From the NCBI RefSeq assembly GCF_001690275.1, contig NZ_LZGW01000030.1, positions 1 to 64,000 on the forward strand: a stretch of DNA of 64,000 nucleotides, read 5' to 3'. Below, piece after piece: positions 25,334-34,793 of this stretch; within the stretch, counting starts at the first letter, position 1, and each line of letters starts with the position of its first letter. Source of the stretch: Gilliamella sp. WF3-4 (lineage in GTDB: Bacteria > Pseudomonadota > Gammaproteobacteria > Enterobacterales > Orbaceae). A program made the position numbers and the translations under genes. The notes beneath the pieces are model-generated. The model was not told the DNA's origin. It made no database searches and saw only the letters and a list, made by a program, of their open reading frames with translations.

Positions 25334-26536
25334 TTAATGGTAGTTAAATCTATTAAATATTTGGCTAACCAAATCTGAAATTTGGTTAGCCAACTGATTA
25401 AGTAAACTGGTAAATTCTGGATCAAAATCTGAGATTAAAGTTTTTATGCTCTTCTCGATTTCAATATCGGTGTAATATTCTTTAATTTGTGATAAATCAG
25501 AAAGTGATTTTTCTAGTAAATTAGTAACAGTTAAACGGACAATAAAATTGAAAACAATTTCCTCCTCTCCATCAGCATCGTCATATGTTTGGATAATAGA
25601 TAAAAAGTGTTGTAAGTATCGGTTGTTATTTGAACCAGACAACGATCTTATACTTTCATTAGCTATTTGTTGACATAGCCTTTCATTAACTCCTCGATAT
25701 AGAATATTAAAGATAATTAAAGAACAAGCAAAAGCTTGCATTTCGATGGTAGCAATATCATTTTCTAATTCTTTAATTTGCTTTTTTTCTATAATCTTGC
25801 TTCTGAATTTTTTTACAAATGAAATAACAATACCTACAAATTCATAACAAATATAAGTATGAGGGTTTTCTTTTTTATCTAGAAAAAAGATTGTAGAAAT
25901 TGAACCAGCTAATTTTATCTTGCATAATAAGTTGTACATTTCATCGGATGGAATATATTTGAGTGTTACAGTTTTATCCGTTTGATTCAATGAATATTTA
26001 GTCGTTTGTTCAATCTTACAATCAGCTTCAATCATAGAATCAGTATTACTTTTGTTATTTATACATTGATTATTTTGATCGGAAAAAGTTATTAATTGTG
26101 ATGTGTCTAGTGGCTCTTCTTGTTTATTATCTTGCTGTTCAATAAATAATTGTAATAGCAAACACAAACGGTAAATATCGGGCGCATCAGGCATTGATAA
26201 AGAACTTAACTTAGAACCATTAATAAATATATTTGACTTTTCAGAGTAAATTTTTTTTATATCAGAAAAATTTATTCTAATAGGAGAATCAAAAGGTTCC
26301 TTAAAAATCATTTGATTATTTGTAATTAATACCCCATCTTTAGCCCCACCAAATAAAGTATTGTCAATTAATATATAAATTTCTTCAGGTCTTAATCCTT
26401 GACCATAACAAGATAGTGCATTTGATAATTTTTTATTCGGTATTGTTGGCGCTAAATAAATTTTTTCACCACCATAAAAATTATTTTTAGTTAAAAACTC
26501 CAACAAGGTATTTTTCATAATAAAAATACGCTCCAT
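25334..26536 (-). CDS. protein with N-terminal PH-like domain
   Basis: 400 residues (394 from the second ATG at 26518). The first 120 residues read like a bacterial pleckstrin-homology-type domain: GAKDGVLITNNQMIFKEPFD followed by IRINFSDIKKIYSE, the layout seen in proteins that test a signal beta-barrel. The remainder is helical and charged, with no membrane segment or signal peptide, so it is cytoplasmic, unlike its downstream neighbours. It is the first gene of the minus-strand run toward 21.8 kb. Function unknown; a sensor or regulator for the exported proteins is only a guess from order. Confidence 0.55.
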   Translation of the reverse strand: MERIFIMKNTLLEFLTKNNFYGGEKIYLAPTIPNKKLSNALSCYGQGLRPEEIYILIDNTLFGGAKDGVLITNNQMIFKEPFDSPIRINFSDIKKIYSEKSNIFINGSKLSSLSMPDAPDIYRLCLLLQLFIEQQDNKQEEPLDTSQLITFSDQNNQCINNKSNTDSMIEADCKIEQTTKYSLNQTDKTVTLKYIPSDEMYNLLCKIKLAGSISTIFFLDKKENPHTYICYEFVGIVISFVKKFRSKIIEKKQIKELENDIATIEMQAFACSLIIFNILYRGVNERLCQQIANESIRSLSGSNNNRYLQHFLSIIQTYDDADGEEEIVFNFIVRLTVTNLLEKSLSDLSQIKEYYTDIEIEKSIKTLISDFDPEFTSLLNQLANQISDLVSQIFNRFNYH

Positions 26537-26605
26537 TGTTAATTATTAGATTCTATTTAAGAATATTTGGTTTTTAATTTTCACTGATCATTACAGCAAA
26601 GTCAT

Positions 26606-26652
26606 ATCGTTTAAACGGATCAATAAGATCTTATTGATCGTTAAAAACGATC
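26606..26652. repeat. twin hairpin, copy 1
   Basis: A near-perfect inverted repeat (arms ATCGTTTAAACGGATCAATA and its partner) with the sequence ATCTTATTGATCGTTA. It is closely repeated at 28545-28592, including the flanking GTCAT. It lies 30 nt beyond the radC-like stop. No T-run, so operator or RNA element more than terminator. Confidence 0.6.
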
Positions 26653-26681
26653 AATACATATACATTGAAGACTTTTTAAAA

Positions 26682-27134
26682 TTAGAGCCAGCTTTGTTCT
26701 GCAAAGGAAAAATGCGATTGTCGACCAATTACAATATGATCTAATACTCGGATATCAACGATATTTAGTATTTCTGTTAATTTTTGATTGATATTGCGAT
26801 CTGCATTACTGGGCTGTGCTTCACCTGATGGATGATTATGGGCAAAAATAATAGCTGCTGCGTTATGTTTAAGTGCTTGTTTAATTATTTCTCTGGGATG
26901 GATTTCCACAGAGTTAATTGTGCCCATAAAAAGTGTTTCTACTTTAAGTAGTTGATGTTGATTATTTAGATACATAGCAACAAAGTGTTCTCGTTCTTTT
27001 TGTGCTAATTTTAGTCTAAGATAATCAATAACCTGTTTTGTTTTGGTGAACTGATTTTTTTCTATTTTCATTTGCTTTTCAAGCAATTTTAACGCTGTTG
27101 TCACAATGCGCTTTGTTGAATAGTTGGTTTTCAT
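26682..27134 (-). CDS. short RadC-family JAB/MPN domain protein
   Basis: The start is the ATG at 27134 because AGGAG lies 6 nt upstream; longer starts would overlap the EcsC-like gene. The resulting 150 residues match the short RadC-like proteins (YkfG/YeeS type) found on islands. It carries the metal-binding JAB signature: TLFMGTINSVEIHPREI, then IIFAHNHPSGEAQPSNADRN (HxHxxxxxxxxxxD). Zinc-dependent hydrolase activity is possible by family; despite the name a DNA-repair role is not established. Confidence 0.85.
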   Translation of the reverse strand: MKTNYSTKRIVTTALKLLEKQMKIEKNQFTKTKQVIDYLRLKLAQKEREHFVAMYLNNQHQLLKVETLFMGTINSVEIHPREIIKQALKHNAAAIIFAHNHPSGEAQPSNADRNINQKLTEILNIVDIRVLDHIVIGRQSHFSFAEQSWL

Positions 27135-27249
27135 TTTTTCTCCTGTTAAGCTTGGCCAAAGCACCATGTCTTTATGTAAAAACGGGAATAAATCAGATAA
27201 ATTCATAACTAGATGAATTTTTAGATAAATGATTATTAGTGTTATTCGA

Positions 27250-27840
27250 CTAATTGAATTGATTAAATTGATTTTTAGCAAATTGGCCAATGCGATAGGT
27301 AACTGTGCGATCAATAACCGCTCCCACTACACCGCCGAATATTGGGAGCATCTTAATTAACTTCACGCTATACTTTGCACTTAAAATAGTAATAAGTTGT
27401 TTAGTGATAGATAGATTTATTTTCCAAACCACTTCATTGGGTTGTTTGAGCAATGTAGCTAAGCAAAATTGCTGTAATTTTAATTTACTTGCCATCACAC
27501 ATAATGATAAGTAAATTAACATCTTAATTCGTTTGTCCTTCACATCTTGGCCTTGCAAAATAGCAATGGTTATAACGAGTCTCATTTGAATAAACAATAC
27601 ACTCAAAGCATTTGCAGGTAAAGTAATCGGTAAACTTGTCATTCCACCTAATCCAGTAATAAACCCTGTTGTCCCAGCTTTATTAGCTTCCTGTTTAATT
27701 AGGTTATCAAGGCTATCAGAATAGAAAGGAAAACGTTCTTTATGTTGTTCGGCTAACGTGTAAGCAGAAGCTAAACCATATCCGCCTGTTAAACAAATTT
27801 GATAGAGCCTATCAAGTAATAAAGATAATTTATCTGACAT
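27250..27840 (-). CDS. EcsC-family protein
   Basis: 196 residues. The middle TGLGGMTSLPITLPANALS and the following LVITIAILQGQD, together with a C-terminal PIFGGVVGAVIDRTVTYRIG, match the EcsC family as I know it. It has two or three weakly hydrophobic helices and may be membrane associated. It starts directly at the stop of a 33-residue ORF (TAAATG). Its function in EcsC-carrying islands is unknown. Confidence 0.65.
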   Translation of the reverse strand: MSDKLSLLLDRLYQICLTGGYGLASAYTLAEQHKERFPFYSDSLDNLIKQEANKAGTTGFITGLGGMTSLPITLPANALSVLFIQMRLVITIAILQGQDVKDKRIKMLIYLSLCVMASKLKLQQFCLATLLKQPNEVVWKINLSITKQLITILSAKYSVKLIKMLPIFGGVVGAVIDRTVTYRIGQFAKNQFNQFN

Positions 27841-27942
27841 TTATACTTCCTTATTTAATGAATTAAATAAAGAATGAACATGATTGAAATAAGGTTCTAA
27901 TGAATAAACTAAGGTGATTTTCGATATTTGATGATCTAACAT
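27841..27942 (-). CDS. 33-residue ORF upstream of the EcsC-like gene
   Basis: ATG at 27942 with GGAG 6 nt upstream; the frame reads MLDHQISKITLVYSLEPYFN and stops at TAA, which abuts the ATG of the EcsC-like gene. A translated leader or a real microprotein coupled to the next gene are both possible. No homology recognised. Confidence 0.4.
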   Translation of the reverse strand: MLDHQISKITLVYSLEPYFNHVHSLFNSLNKEV

Positions 27943-28091
27943 GGTGCACTCCTTATAAAAATATTAATTAAACGAACACATTAAAATGCTCCATTAATGA
28001 TATCTATTTAAAATTATTTATAATCAGAGCGTTGAAGCACATTGAGAAAAATGAAGCAAACAGGATAAATGGGTTTGCTTCATGGATAAGA

Positions 28092-28436
28092 TTAGTTGTT
28101 GTTACTGATACTATTTAGTTCCACTGAAAATTGTTTTTTTGCTGGGTCACTCCAATAAATAGTGTAAATTATAACATGGCTTTTAGAAGACATATCGATC
28201 GAGTACATATAACGAGTGCGACATTGGTATTCTTCTGTTTCTTTGTTTGCGCTAAGTGTTTGAGTGCCTGAAAAGTGACGATTTCTTCCTACCAAAAATG
28301 GGTCAATATATTTACGTGTCAAAAACCGTAAGACTTTTTCTGTTTCTTCACTATTACAGGCCGGAGGCATACTTGCTTCACAAAAGCCACTAAATACACT
28401 GAATGTACTAATTAATATAAATAATATATATTTCAT
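28092..28436 (-). CDS. small secreted protein
   Basis: From the ATG at 28436 the 114-residue protein starts MKYILFILISTFSVFSGFCE with signal-peptide character. The mature part has two cysteines (PPACNSEETEK and EEYQCRTRYMYS) and a beta-rich C-terminus (SHVIIYTIYWSDPAKKQF). An earlier ATG at 28475 would put charged residues before the signal and is less likely. Family unknown. Confidence 0.55.
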   Translation of the reverse strand: MKYILFILISTFSVFSGFCEASMPPACNSEETEKVLRFLTRKYIDPFLVGRNRHFSGTQTLSANKETEEYQCRTRYMYSIDMSSKSHVIIYTIYWSDPAKKQFSVELNSISNNN

Positions 28437-28544
28437 GAATATTCTATTACTTTCTCTACAATAGAATTTATCCATTTCATCTCCTTAAGTTATTTTTGAT
28501 CAAAAATGCGTCATTATTATTAGAAATATATTGCACACTGTCAT

Positions 28545-28592
28545 ATCGTTTATAACGATCAGTTAGGATCTTATTGATCGTTATAAACGATC
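28545..28592. repeat. twin hairpin, copy 2
   Basis: Arms ATCGTTTATAACGATCA and TTGATCGTTATAAACGAT are perfect complements over 17 bp around a 12-nt loop. It shares GTCATATCGTTT, AACG-ATCA and ATCTTATTGATCGTTA with 26606-26652, and ends 8 nt from the stop codon of the gene at 28600. Confidence 0.65.
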
Positions 28593-28599
28593 AAGCTAT

Positions 28600-29061
28600 T
28601 TAGCCGAAAGTATGTACATTGTTAATATACAAGGTACGAAGAGGATTATGTTTTTCCCACGAGAGTTGTGCTAATTCAGATAAAGCGTTCTTAGCTAGTT
28701 CTTGTTCAACATTAATACCATTTCCATCAGTTTGATTTTTCCAACAATCAGTAACTAACTTCATAATAACGTTATAATTTGCATATTGTTCAGGACTAAA
28801 GTACAACATGGCAGGAAAGTAAAAGCCATATTGCTCATCAAAAGCCATTACCCAAACAATGCTAAGAATATGATTGGAAAGTAATGTTAAATCAGACAAG
28901 TTCAACATATCCATATACGCATCTATTCCATATTGCCTTTGATAGGCATCGTCATGATAGGCAAAATCCATTCTGACTGGATATAACTTCCCATAATTTG
29001 TAAGTAACGATCTATGATGAGCTCTTAGCTTATTTAGTATTAGGTCATAGTAGTTGTCCAT
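28600..29061 (-). CDS. YagK/YfjJ-like protein, short paralogue
   Basis: 153 residues. The segment YGKLYPVRMDFAYHDDAYQR corresponds to YSKILPIRIDIHYAKDDEF of the neighbouring Gp2-like protein, and NHILSIVWVMAFDEQYGFYF to its AVVMEFNQNEHIHFHSVFY, but the HxH is lost. It is a diverged and shorter paralogue, probably without catalytic activity. It starts with a good ribosome-binding site (AAGGAATAAAAA). Confidence 0.5.
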   Translation of the reverse strand: MDNYYDLILNKLRAHHRSLLTNYGKLYPVRMDFAYHDDAYQRQYGIDAYMDMLNLSDLTLLSNHILSIVWVMAFDEQYGFYFPAMLYFSPEQYANYNVIMKLVTDCWKNQTDGNGINVEQELAKNALSELAQLSWEKHNPLRTLYINNVHTFG

Positions 29062-29186
29062 TTTTTATTCCTTTATATGAATTGGATCTATAGCAATTAG
29101 TCTGTTTTGTTGACTTCTTTGTATAAACATACTTTTAAAGATTCATAGTGATTTTCCAAAATGAAGGAAATAGTTTTTTGGGATTA

Positions 29187-29786
29187 TTAAATACGGGAAG
29201 AAATTAAAAATTTATTCAGACCAAGTGTTCTAGGTTTTCCTCGATGACTTGGAGGCGGGACTTTACTTAAAAATAGACAATCACTATAACACTCTTTAAA
29301 AAATGATTTCTGTTCTGTTTTAGCTAAATAACTAAGCATATAACAAACAGAACGAAATGCTTCATCATCGTGATGATTTATCACCCTTAGCCCATTAATA
29401 TGATAATTATTCCGCTGACAATCATATAAATAACCTTTAGTCAGTTCATACCATGCACGTTCCAGAGCAACGTAAATAGGATAGTATTTTTGCCTTTTTT
29501 GACCATTTACATAAAAAACAGAATGAAAATGGATATGTTCATTCTGATTAAATTCCATAACAACAGCATACCCTACAATATCAAGTTCAAGTTGCATAGC
29601 TTGATAGAGAAAGTACATTATTTCTTTTTTGGTTGTTTCAATATCAGTATTGAACTCATCATCCTTAGCATAATGAATGTCGATTCGAATCGGTAAAATT
29701 TTTGAGTATCTATCTTGTAGCTTATTTAGGTGTGTAATTAGTTTCTGATTGAGCTGTTTATTAATAGTAAAGTTTTTATTTTGCAT
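29187..29786 (-). CDS. inovirus Gp2-like / YagK-YfjJ domain protein
   Basis: 199 residues. The pattern ILPIRIDIHYAKDDEF, AVVMEFNQNEHIHFHSVFYV (an HxHxH-like metal-binding motif as in rolling-circle Rep proteins) and GLRVINHHDDEAFRSVCYML then YLAKTEQKSF matches the YagK/YfjJ C-terminal family found on P4-like islands and inoviruses. By family it is suspected of a replication role; a catalytic Tyr is not certain. Starts at ATG 29786. Confidence 0.7.
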   Translation of the reverse strand: MQNKNFTINKQLNQKLITHLNKLQDRYSKILPIRIDIHYAKDDEFNTDIETTKKEIMYFLYQAMQLELDIVGYAVVMEFNQNEHIHFHSVFYVNGQKRQKYYPIYVALERAWYELTKGYLYDCQRNNYHINGLRVINHHDDEAFRSVCYMLSYLAKTEQKSFFKECYSDCLFLSKVPPPSHRGKPRTLGLNKFLISSRI

Positions 29787-30215
29787 GTAGTTGCCCTTAT
29801 CAAATTAGAGTTATTTGATAAGGAGCAAGATTATTTTTTTACTGTTTTAGTAACTGATGTTTTACTCAGATAGAAGGTTATTGGTGTTATTTATCTAATA
29901 ATTTTCTTTTATAGAATAATATTAATTAACCTTAATTCACTATCTCAAACAACAGTAAGGTAACAAATTTCACTTTAAAAGCTCAATTAAGATTAAACAT
30001 ATAATAAAAATTACTCTAAAAGCACGAGATGAGCGTTAATGATCATCATTATAACTATATTTTCCCCTACATTTATTGATAATAATATTATTATATTTCC
30101 ATAAAAATTTTATGTTAATAACACAGATTCTCTTTTTGTTTTAGATTATTTATTTACATAAATATTACTTAGTGATAGTTTAATTATTAATCAAAATAAA
30201 ATTTAAGAGTAATTT
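29787..30215. other. AT-rich intergenic region
   Basis: These 429 bp separate the divergent Gp2-like gene and the gene at 30216. They are almost entirely A/T and probably contain both promoters. No gene, iteron series or clear origin was found by eye. Confidence 0.4.
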
Positions 30216-31181
30216 ATGAACTATTCTGTCCCACCCCAAAATATAAAATACATATCAGAATCAAATTTAAATATATGTAAAAAATATAACCACTATATTG
30301 ATAATTACATGCGAAAGTTAGGGAGACCAATCATACGTCCTGGATATAAAATTAGAACACCATCAGAATACTGCGATTTTTTAAATCAATATATTTTTTC
30401 TTTGCGTTATGATGAAAAAGGATTAAACAATTTTATTAATGAAATGATTGCTTCATGTAAGCAAGATATTGATGACTTTAGTTGGTTAGAAAATGATAGA
30501 TTATGCTATTATTCATGGCTATCTATTATGCTAAATCAAGTAAAAATAGATGATGATATTATAAGAATAAACCCTTGCCCTCCGGCAATGCCTCCACTCG
30601 CCACAGATTTAATCAATACACCATTAAAACTTATCCCATCTAGTTCTGACATGCGAGCGAAAATCGTTAAAGAATATATTGCATCATTAAACAATGATGA
30701 CATACGTTTTATAGCGATTAATAATATAAAATCAGCATGGTCAATTATTGAAAAAATCAAAGTTCCTTTTAAGTTTTCAATTGATGATGAACAACAAATT
30801 AATTGGACATGGAACTATATTTTAACAAAACTGAAAAATAAATCGCCTTGGCAATATGATCTATATATGAATTACATAGTGCCAACAAGTATTGCGGAAA
30901 AATATCATGCTATTTTTATTATCCATGATTATTTCTATGCATGTAACGAAGATACACACAAAGTATTTTGTATTGATTATAAAAAAGCCTTAAGTCAAAA
31001 AAAATTTAGAGAGAAGGAAGGTGTTAAATCAATCAACGTTCAACTTGATATAAAAATAAAAGAACAATTAGACCAATTATTAGACCATTACCAATATAGT
31101 CAACAACGTTTATTGGAAGTATTAATTAGTGAGCATTATAAATCAGTTCAGCATAAATTAGATAAAAGCAATTTCTCTTAA
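30216..31181 (+). CDS. hypothetical protein with C-terminal ribbon-helix-helix-like segment
   Basis: 321 residues, no signal or membrane segment. The last 60 residues (KSINVQLDIKIKEQLDQLLD, YQYSQQRLLEVLISEHYKSV) have the strand-helix-helix pattern of ribbon-helix-helix DNA-binding domains; the first 260 residues are unrecognised. It is the last gene before the right attachment repeats, and its stop codon lies at the start of the repeated attachment-flank sequence. A regulator or maintenance factor of the island is plausible but unproven. The ribosome-binding site is AAGAG. Confidence 0.5.
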   Translation: MNYSVPPQNIKYISESNLNICKKYNHYIDNYMRKLGRPIIRPGYKIRTPSEYCDFLNQYIFSLRYDEKGLNNFINEMIASCKQDIDDFSWLENDRLCYYSWLSIMLNQVKIDDDIIRINPCPPAMPPLATDLINTPLKLIPSSSDMRAKIVKEYIASLNNDDIRFIAINNIKSAWSIIEKIKVPFKFSIDDEQQINWTWNYILTKLKNKSPWQYDLYMNYIVPTSIAEKYHAIFIIHDYFYACNEDTHKVFCIDYKKALSQKKFREKEGVKSINVQLDIKIKEQLDQLLDHYQYSQQRLLEVLISEHYKSVQHKLDKSNFS

Positions 31182-31639
31182 GCATTACAAACAAAGGCTT
31201 TAAAGCCATTTTATGGATACATACCATTATCGAACCAAATGTATCCGGATTTGTATCCAAAATTGTGCTTGATTTAGAGTAACTTCAATTGAGTTTGGTT
31301 GAGTAGTAAAACTTAGAGGAAGCCTTGTGAAAACAGCTTTTGTTAGAAATGTTAATAAATAATTGTTACAAATTAGTTCAAAATAAATTAAATGCAAGTG
31401 ATTTCTCTTAAGCATTGAAAATAAAGGCTTTGTGGCCATTTTATGGATACACGCCATTATCGAACCAAATGTATCCGGGTTTGTATCCGAAATTACACTT
31501 GATTTGGGGTGATTTCAGTTGAACTCGGTTGACAAGAAAAACTCATTGCAAGCCTTATCTGAAAAGGCTTTAGACATAAAAAAACCTGCTAGAAGCAGGT
31601 CTTAGAATTTGGTGATTGGTGCCCGGACGCGGAATCGAA
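31180..31639. repeat. attR: right attachment-side repeat with tRNA-Phe 3' end (attR)
   Basis: From 31245 this repeats 10777-11171 in the same orientation. It contains two units 232 bp apart (31245 and 31477) with TTTGTATCC and TTGATTT motifs, plus a partial third unit before 31245. The last 23 bases lie inside the tRNA-Phe gene. The GTATCC repeats could be integrase arm-type sites or scars of earlier insertions. Confidence 0.8.
31578..31601 (-). terminator. terminator of tRNA-Phe
   Basis: On the minus strand ACCTGC-TTCTA-GCAGGT is followed by a T-run, 17 nt beyond the tRNA. Duplicated at 11109-11132. Confidence 0.8.
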
Positions 31640-31692
31640 CCACGGACACGGGGATTTTCAATCCCCTGCTCTACCGACTGAGCTATCCGGGC
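31617..31692 (-). tRNA. tRNA-Phe (GAA)
   Basis: 76 nt with encoded CCA. Acceptor GCCCGGA pairs with TCCGGGC, D-arm AGCTCAGTCGGTAGAGC, anticodon stem-loop GGGGATTGAAAATCCCC (GAA) and T-loop GTTCGATTC are all present. It is the integration target of the island; the 3' end is duplicated at 11149-11171. Confidence 0.97.
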
Positions 31693-31850
31693 AACAATGG
31701 ATGCACATTAAACACGATTTGTAAGTGTCAGTCAATCCCTTTTGTAAAATTTTTTAAAAAATATTTATTGCTTGGTTGAAAATTAGCTAATCATCTTCAT
31801 ATTAATAGCTAATTTCTAATATTATTCCTTTGTGCTTATAGGATTGTTAT

Positions 31851-32285
31851 ATGCGATTTGTTGGTTTTATTCTCTTTTTTATTTATGTTTATTTTGAAAT
31901 CAGTGTTTTTATAGCTGTTGCAAATTCAATTGGTGTTTTACTTGCATTAATCTGTATTATTGCAACGTCAATTCTTGGTTTTTCATTAGTTAAAACACAA
32001 GGTTTGAAAAATCTAAGTATTATGCAACAAAAAATCGCTAATCATCAAAGTGCTAAAGCTGAAATTATAAAAAGTGTATCTTTGCTTTTTTCTGGTTTTT
32101 TCTTACTTATTCCTGGTTTCTTAACTGATATTGTTGGCGCAATTTTATTAATTCCCCGTGTTCAAGATTATATTGTAGAATTTATAGTTCGAAAAATACC
32201 GATGAGATTTCAATTTTCATCATCGCAAACACATTATCAAGACAGTGATATTATTGAAGGTGAATTCAAACGTAAAGATGATTGA
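31851..32285 (+). CDS. fxsA: FxsA-family membrane protein
   Basis: 144 residues with four hydrophobic stretches (FILFFIYVYFEISVFIAVA, GVLLALICIIATSILGFSLV, LLFSGFFLLIPGFLTDIVGA) and the conserved PGFLTDIVGAILLIP motif of FxsA. In E. coli FxsA suppresses exclusion of phage T7 by F plasmid PifA. It lies directly upstream of groES, as in enteric bacteria, with a separate heat-shock promoter between them. Acidic/charged C-terminal tail DSDIIEGEFKRKDD is also typical. Confidence 0.9.
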   Translation: MRFVGFILFFIYVYFEISVFIAVANSIGVLLALICIIATSILGFSLVKTQGLKNLSIMQQKIANHQSAKAEIIKSVSLLFSGFFLLIPGFLTDIVGAILLIPRVQDYIVEFIVRKIPMRFQFSSSQTHYQDSDIIEGEFKRKDD

Positions 32286-32320
32286 TAAATAATCAATTAG
32301 ACTTTTTTTAGTTTTCTTCC

Positions 32321-32350
32321 CTTGAAGAATTTAAAATTGTCCCCATATAG
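32321..32350 (+). promoter_or_regulatory. sigma-32 heat-shock promoter of groESL
   Basis: A CTTGAAG -35 element and CCCCATATA -10 element are separated by 13 nt, nearly matching the E. coli sigma-32 consensus. It lies 83 nt before groES. Confidence 0.9.
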
Positions 32351-32432
32351 TTTGCACTACATTTGAAAATCATAATTGCATGATTTATTGATAATAATTG
32401 TTTTAATTAAAATTAGTGCTAGGAGATAACTA

Positions 32433-32726
32433 ATGAAAATCCGTCCATTGCATGATCGCGTGATCATTAAACGCAAAGAAGTAGAATCAAAATCAGCGGG
32501 TGGTATCGTGTTAACAGGTTCAGCTGCTGGTAAATCAACACGAGGTGAGGTTTTAGCTGTTGGTAATGGTCGCATTTTAGAAAATGGTCAAGTACAGCCA
32601 TTAGATGTGAAAGTGGGTGATATCGTAATTTTTAACGAAGGATATGGCGTTAAAACAGAAAAAATCGATAACGAAGAAGTGCTTATCTTATCAGAAAGCG
32701 ATATTTTAGCCATTGTTCAAGCATAA
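32433..32726 (+). CDS. groES: co-chaperonin GroES
   Basis: 97 residues, the usual length. It starts [20 protein letters not shown] and has the mobile loop [18 protein letters not shown] that docks on GroEL, then [18 protein letters not shown] near the end. It caps GroEL as a heptamer in ATP-dependent protein folding in the cytoplasm. First gene of the groESL operon behind the sigma-32 promoter; groEL follows after 46 nt. Confidence 0.98.
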   Translation: MKIRPLHDRVIIKRKEVESKSAGGIVLTGSAAGKSTRGEVLAVGNGRILENGQVQPLDVKVGDIVIFNEGYGVKTEKIDNEEVLILSESDILAIVQA

Positions 32727-32748
32727 CTGGCAAATAATTAAACTATAG

Positions 32749-34419
<1,671 letters not shown>

Positions 34420-34455
34420 TCTCATCTGTTGCTACTCCTTAAACTTATCAATATA

Positions 34456-34483
34456 AACCACTCGTTCATGCGAGTGGTTTTTT
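34456..34483 (+). terminator. groESL terminator
   Basis: AACCACTCG/CGAGTGGTT stem with a short loop followed by TTTTTT, 37 nt after the groEL stop. Confidence 0.9.
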
Positions 34484-34501
34484 CTTATTAATTTCTTTCC
34501 T

Positions 34502-34645
34502 TATTTGTACCAAATAAAACAAATTAAAAATACGCCGTTAAATTGATTAAAGTTAAATATGAGGCTTGATAATACTTTCATATGTCGGTAAATGGCTTAA
34601 ATTATATGTGTTTCCTATTTTCCTTTTTTATTATCAATAGCAGTT
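34502..34645. repeat. inverted partner of the repeat at 10634-10778
   Basis: About 90% identical to the reverse complement of 10634-10778, including AAATTGATTAAAGTTAAATA. No coding frame. It lies between the groESL terminator and the TelA-like gene. The rest of 34484-34793 shows only the likely promoter of that gene. Confidence 0.8.
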
Positions 34646-34793
34646 TTACTTGTCAAAATAAACTGTTAAATAGATAATAACATGATGAAAAGATGGCATT
34701 TGTCTTTTCTATAGGAGTAAATTAATTATTCCAAACTTTCTCCTTTTCATTTGAAATAGGATTTAAAATAGCTAAATAATAAGGAAAAAAACA

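Noticed and set aside
29787..30215. Replication origin of the island
   Set aside because: AT-rich but no iterons, DnaA-box cluster or strong dyad could be identified by eye.
11149..31639. Prophage
   Set aside because: No capsid, portal, terminase, tail or lysis genes; only integrase, AlpA and Gp2-like genes remain, so satellite- or P4-like.
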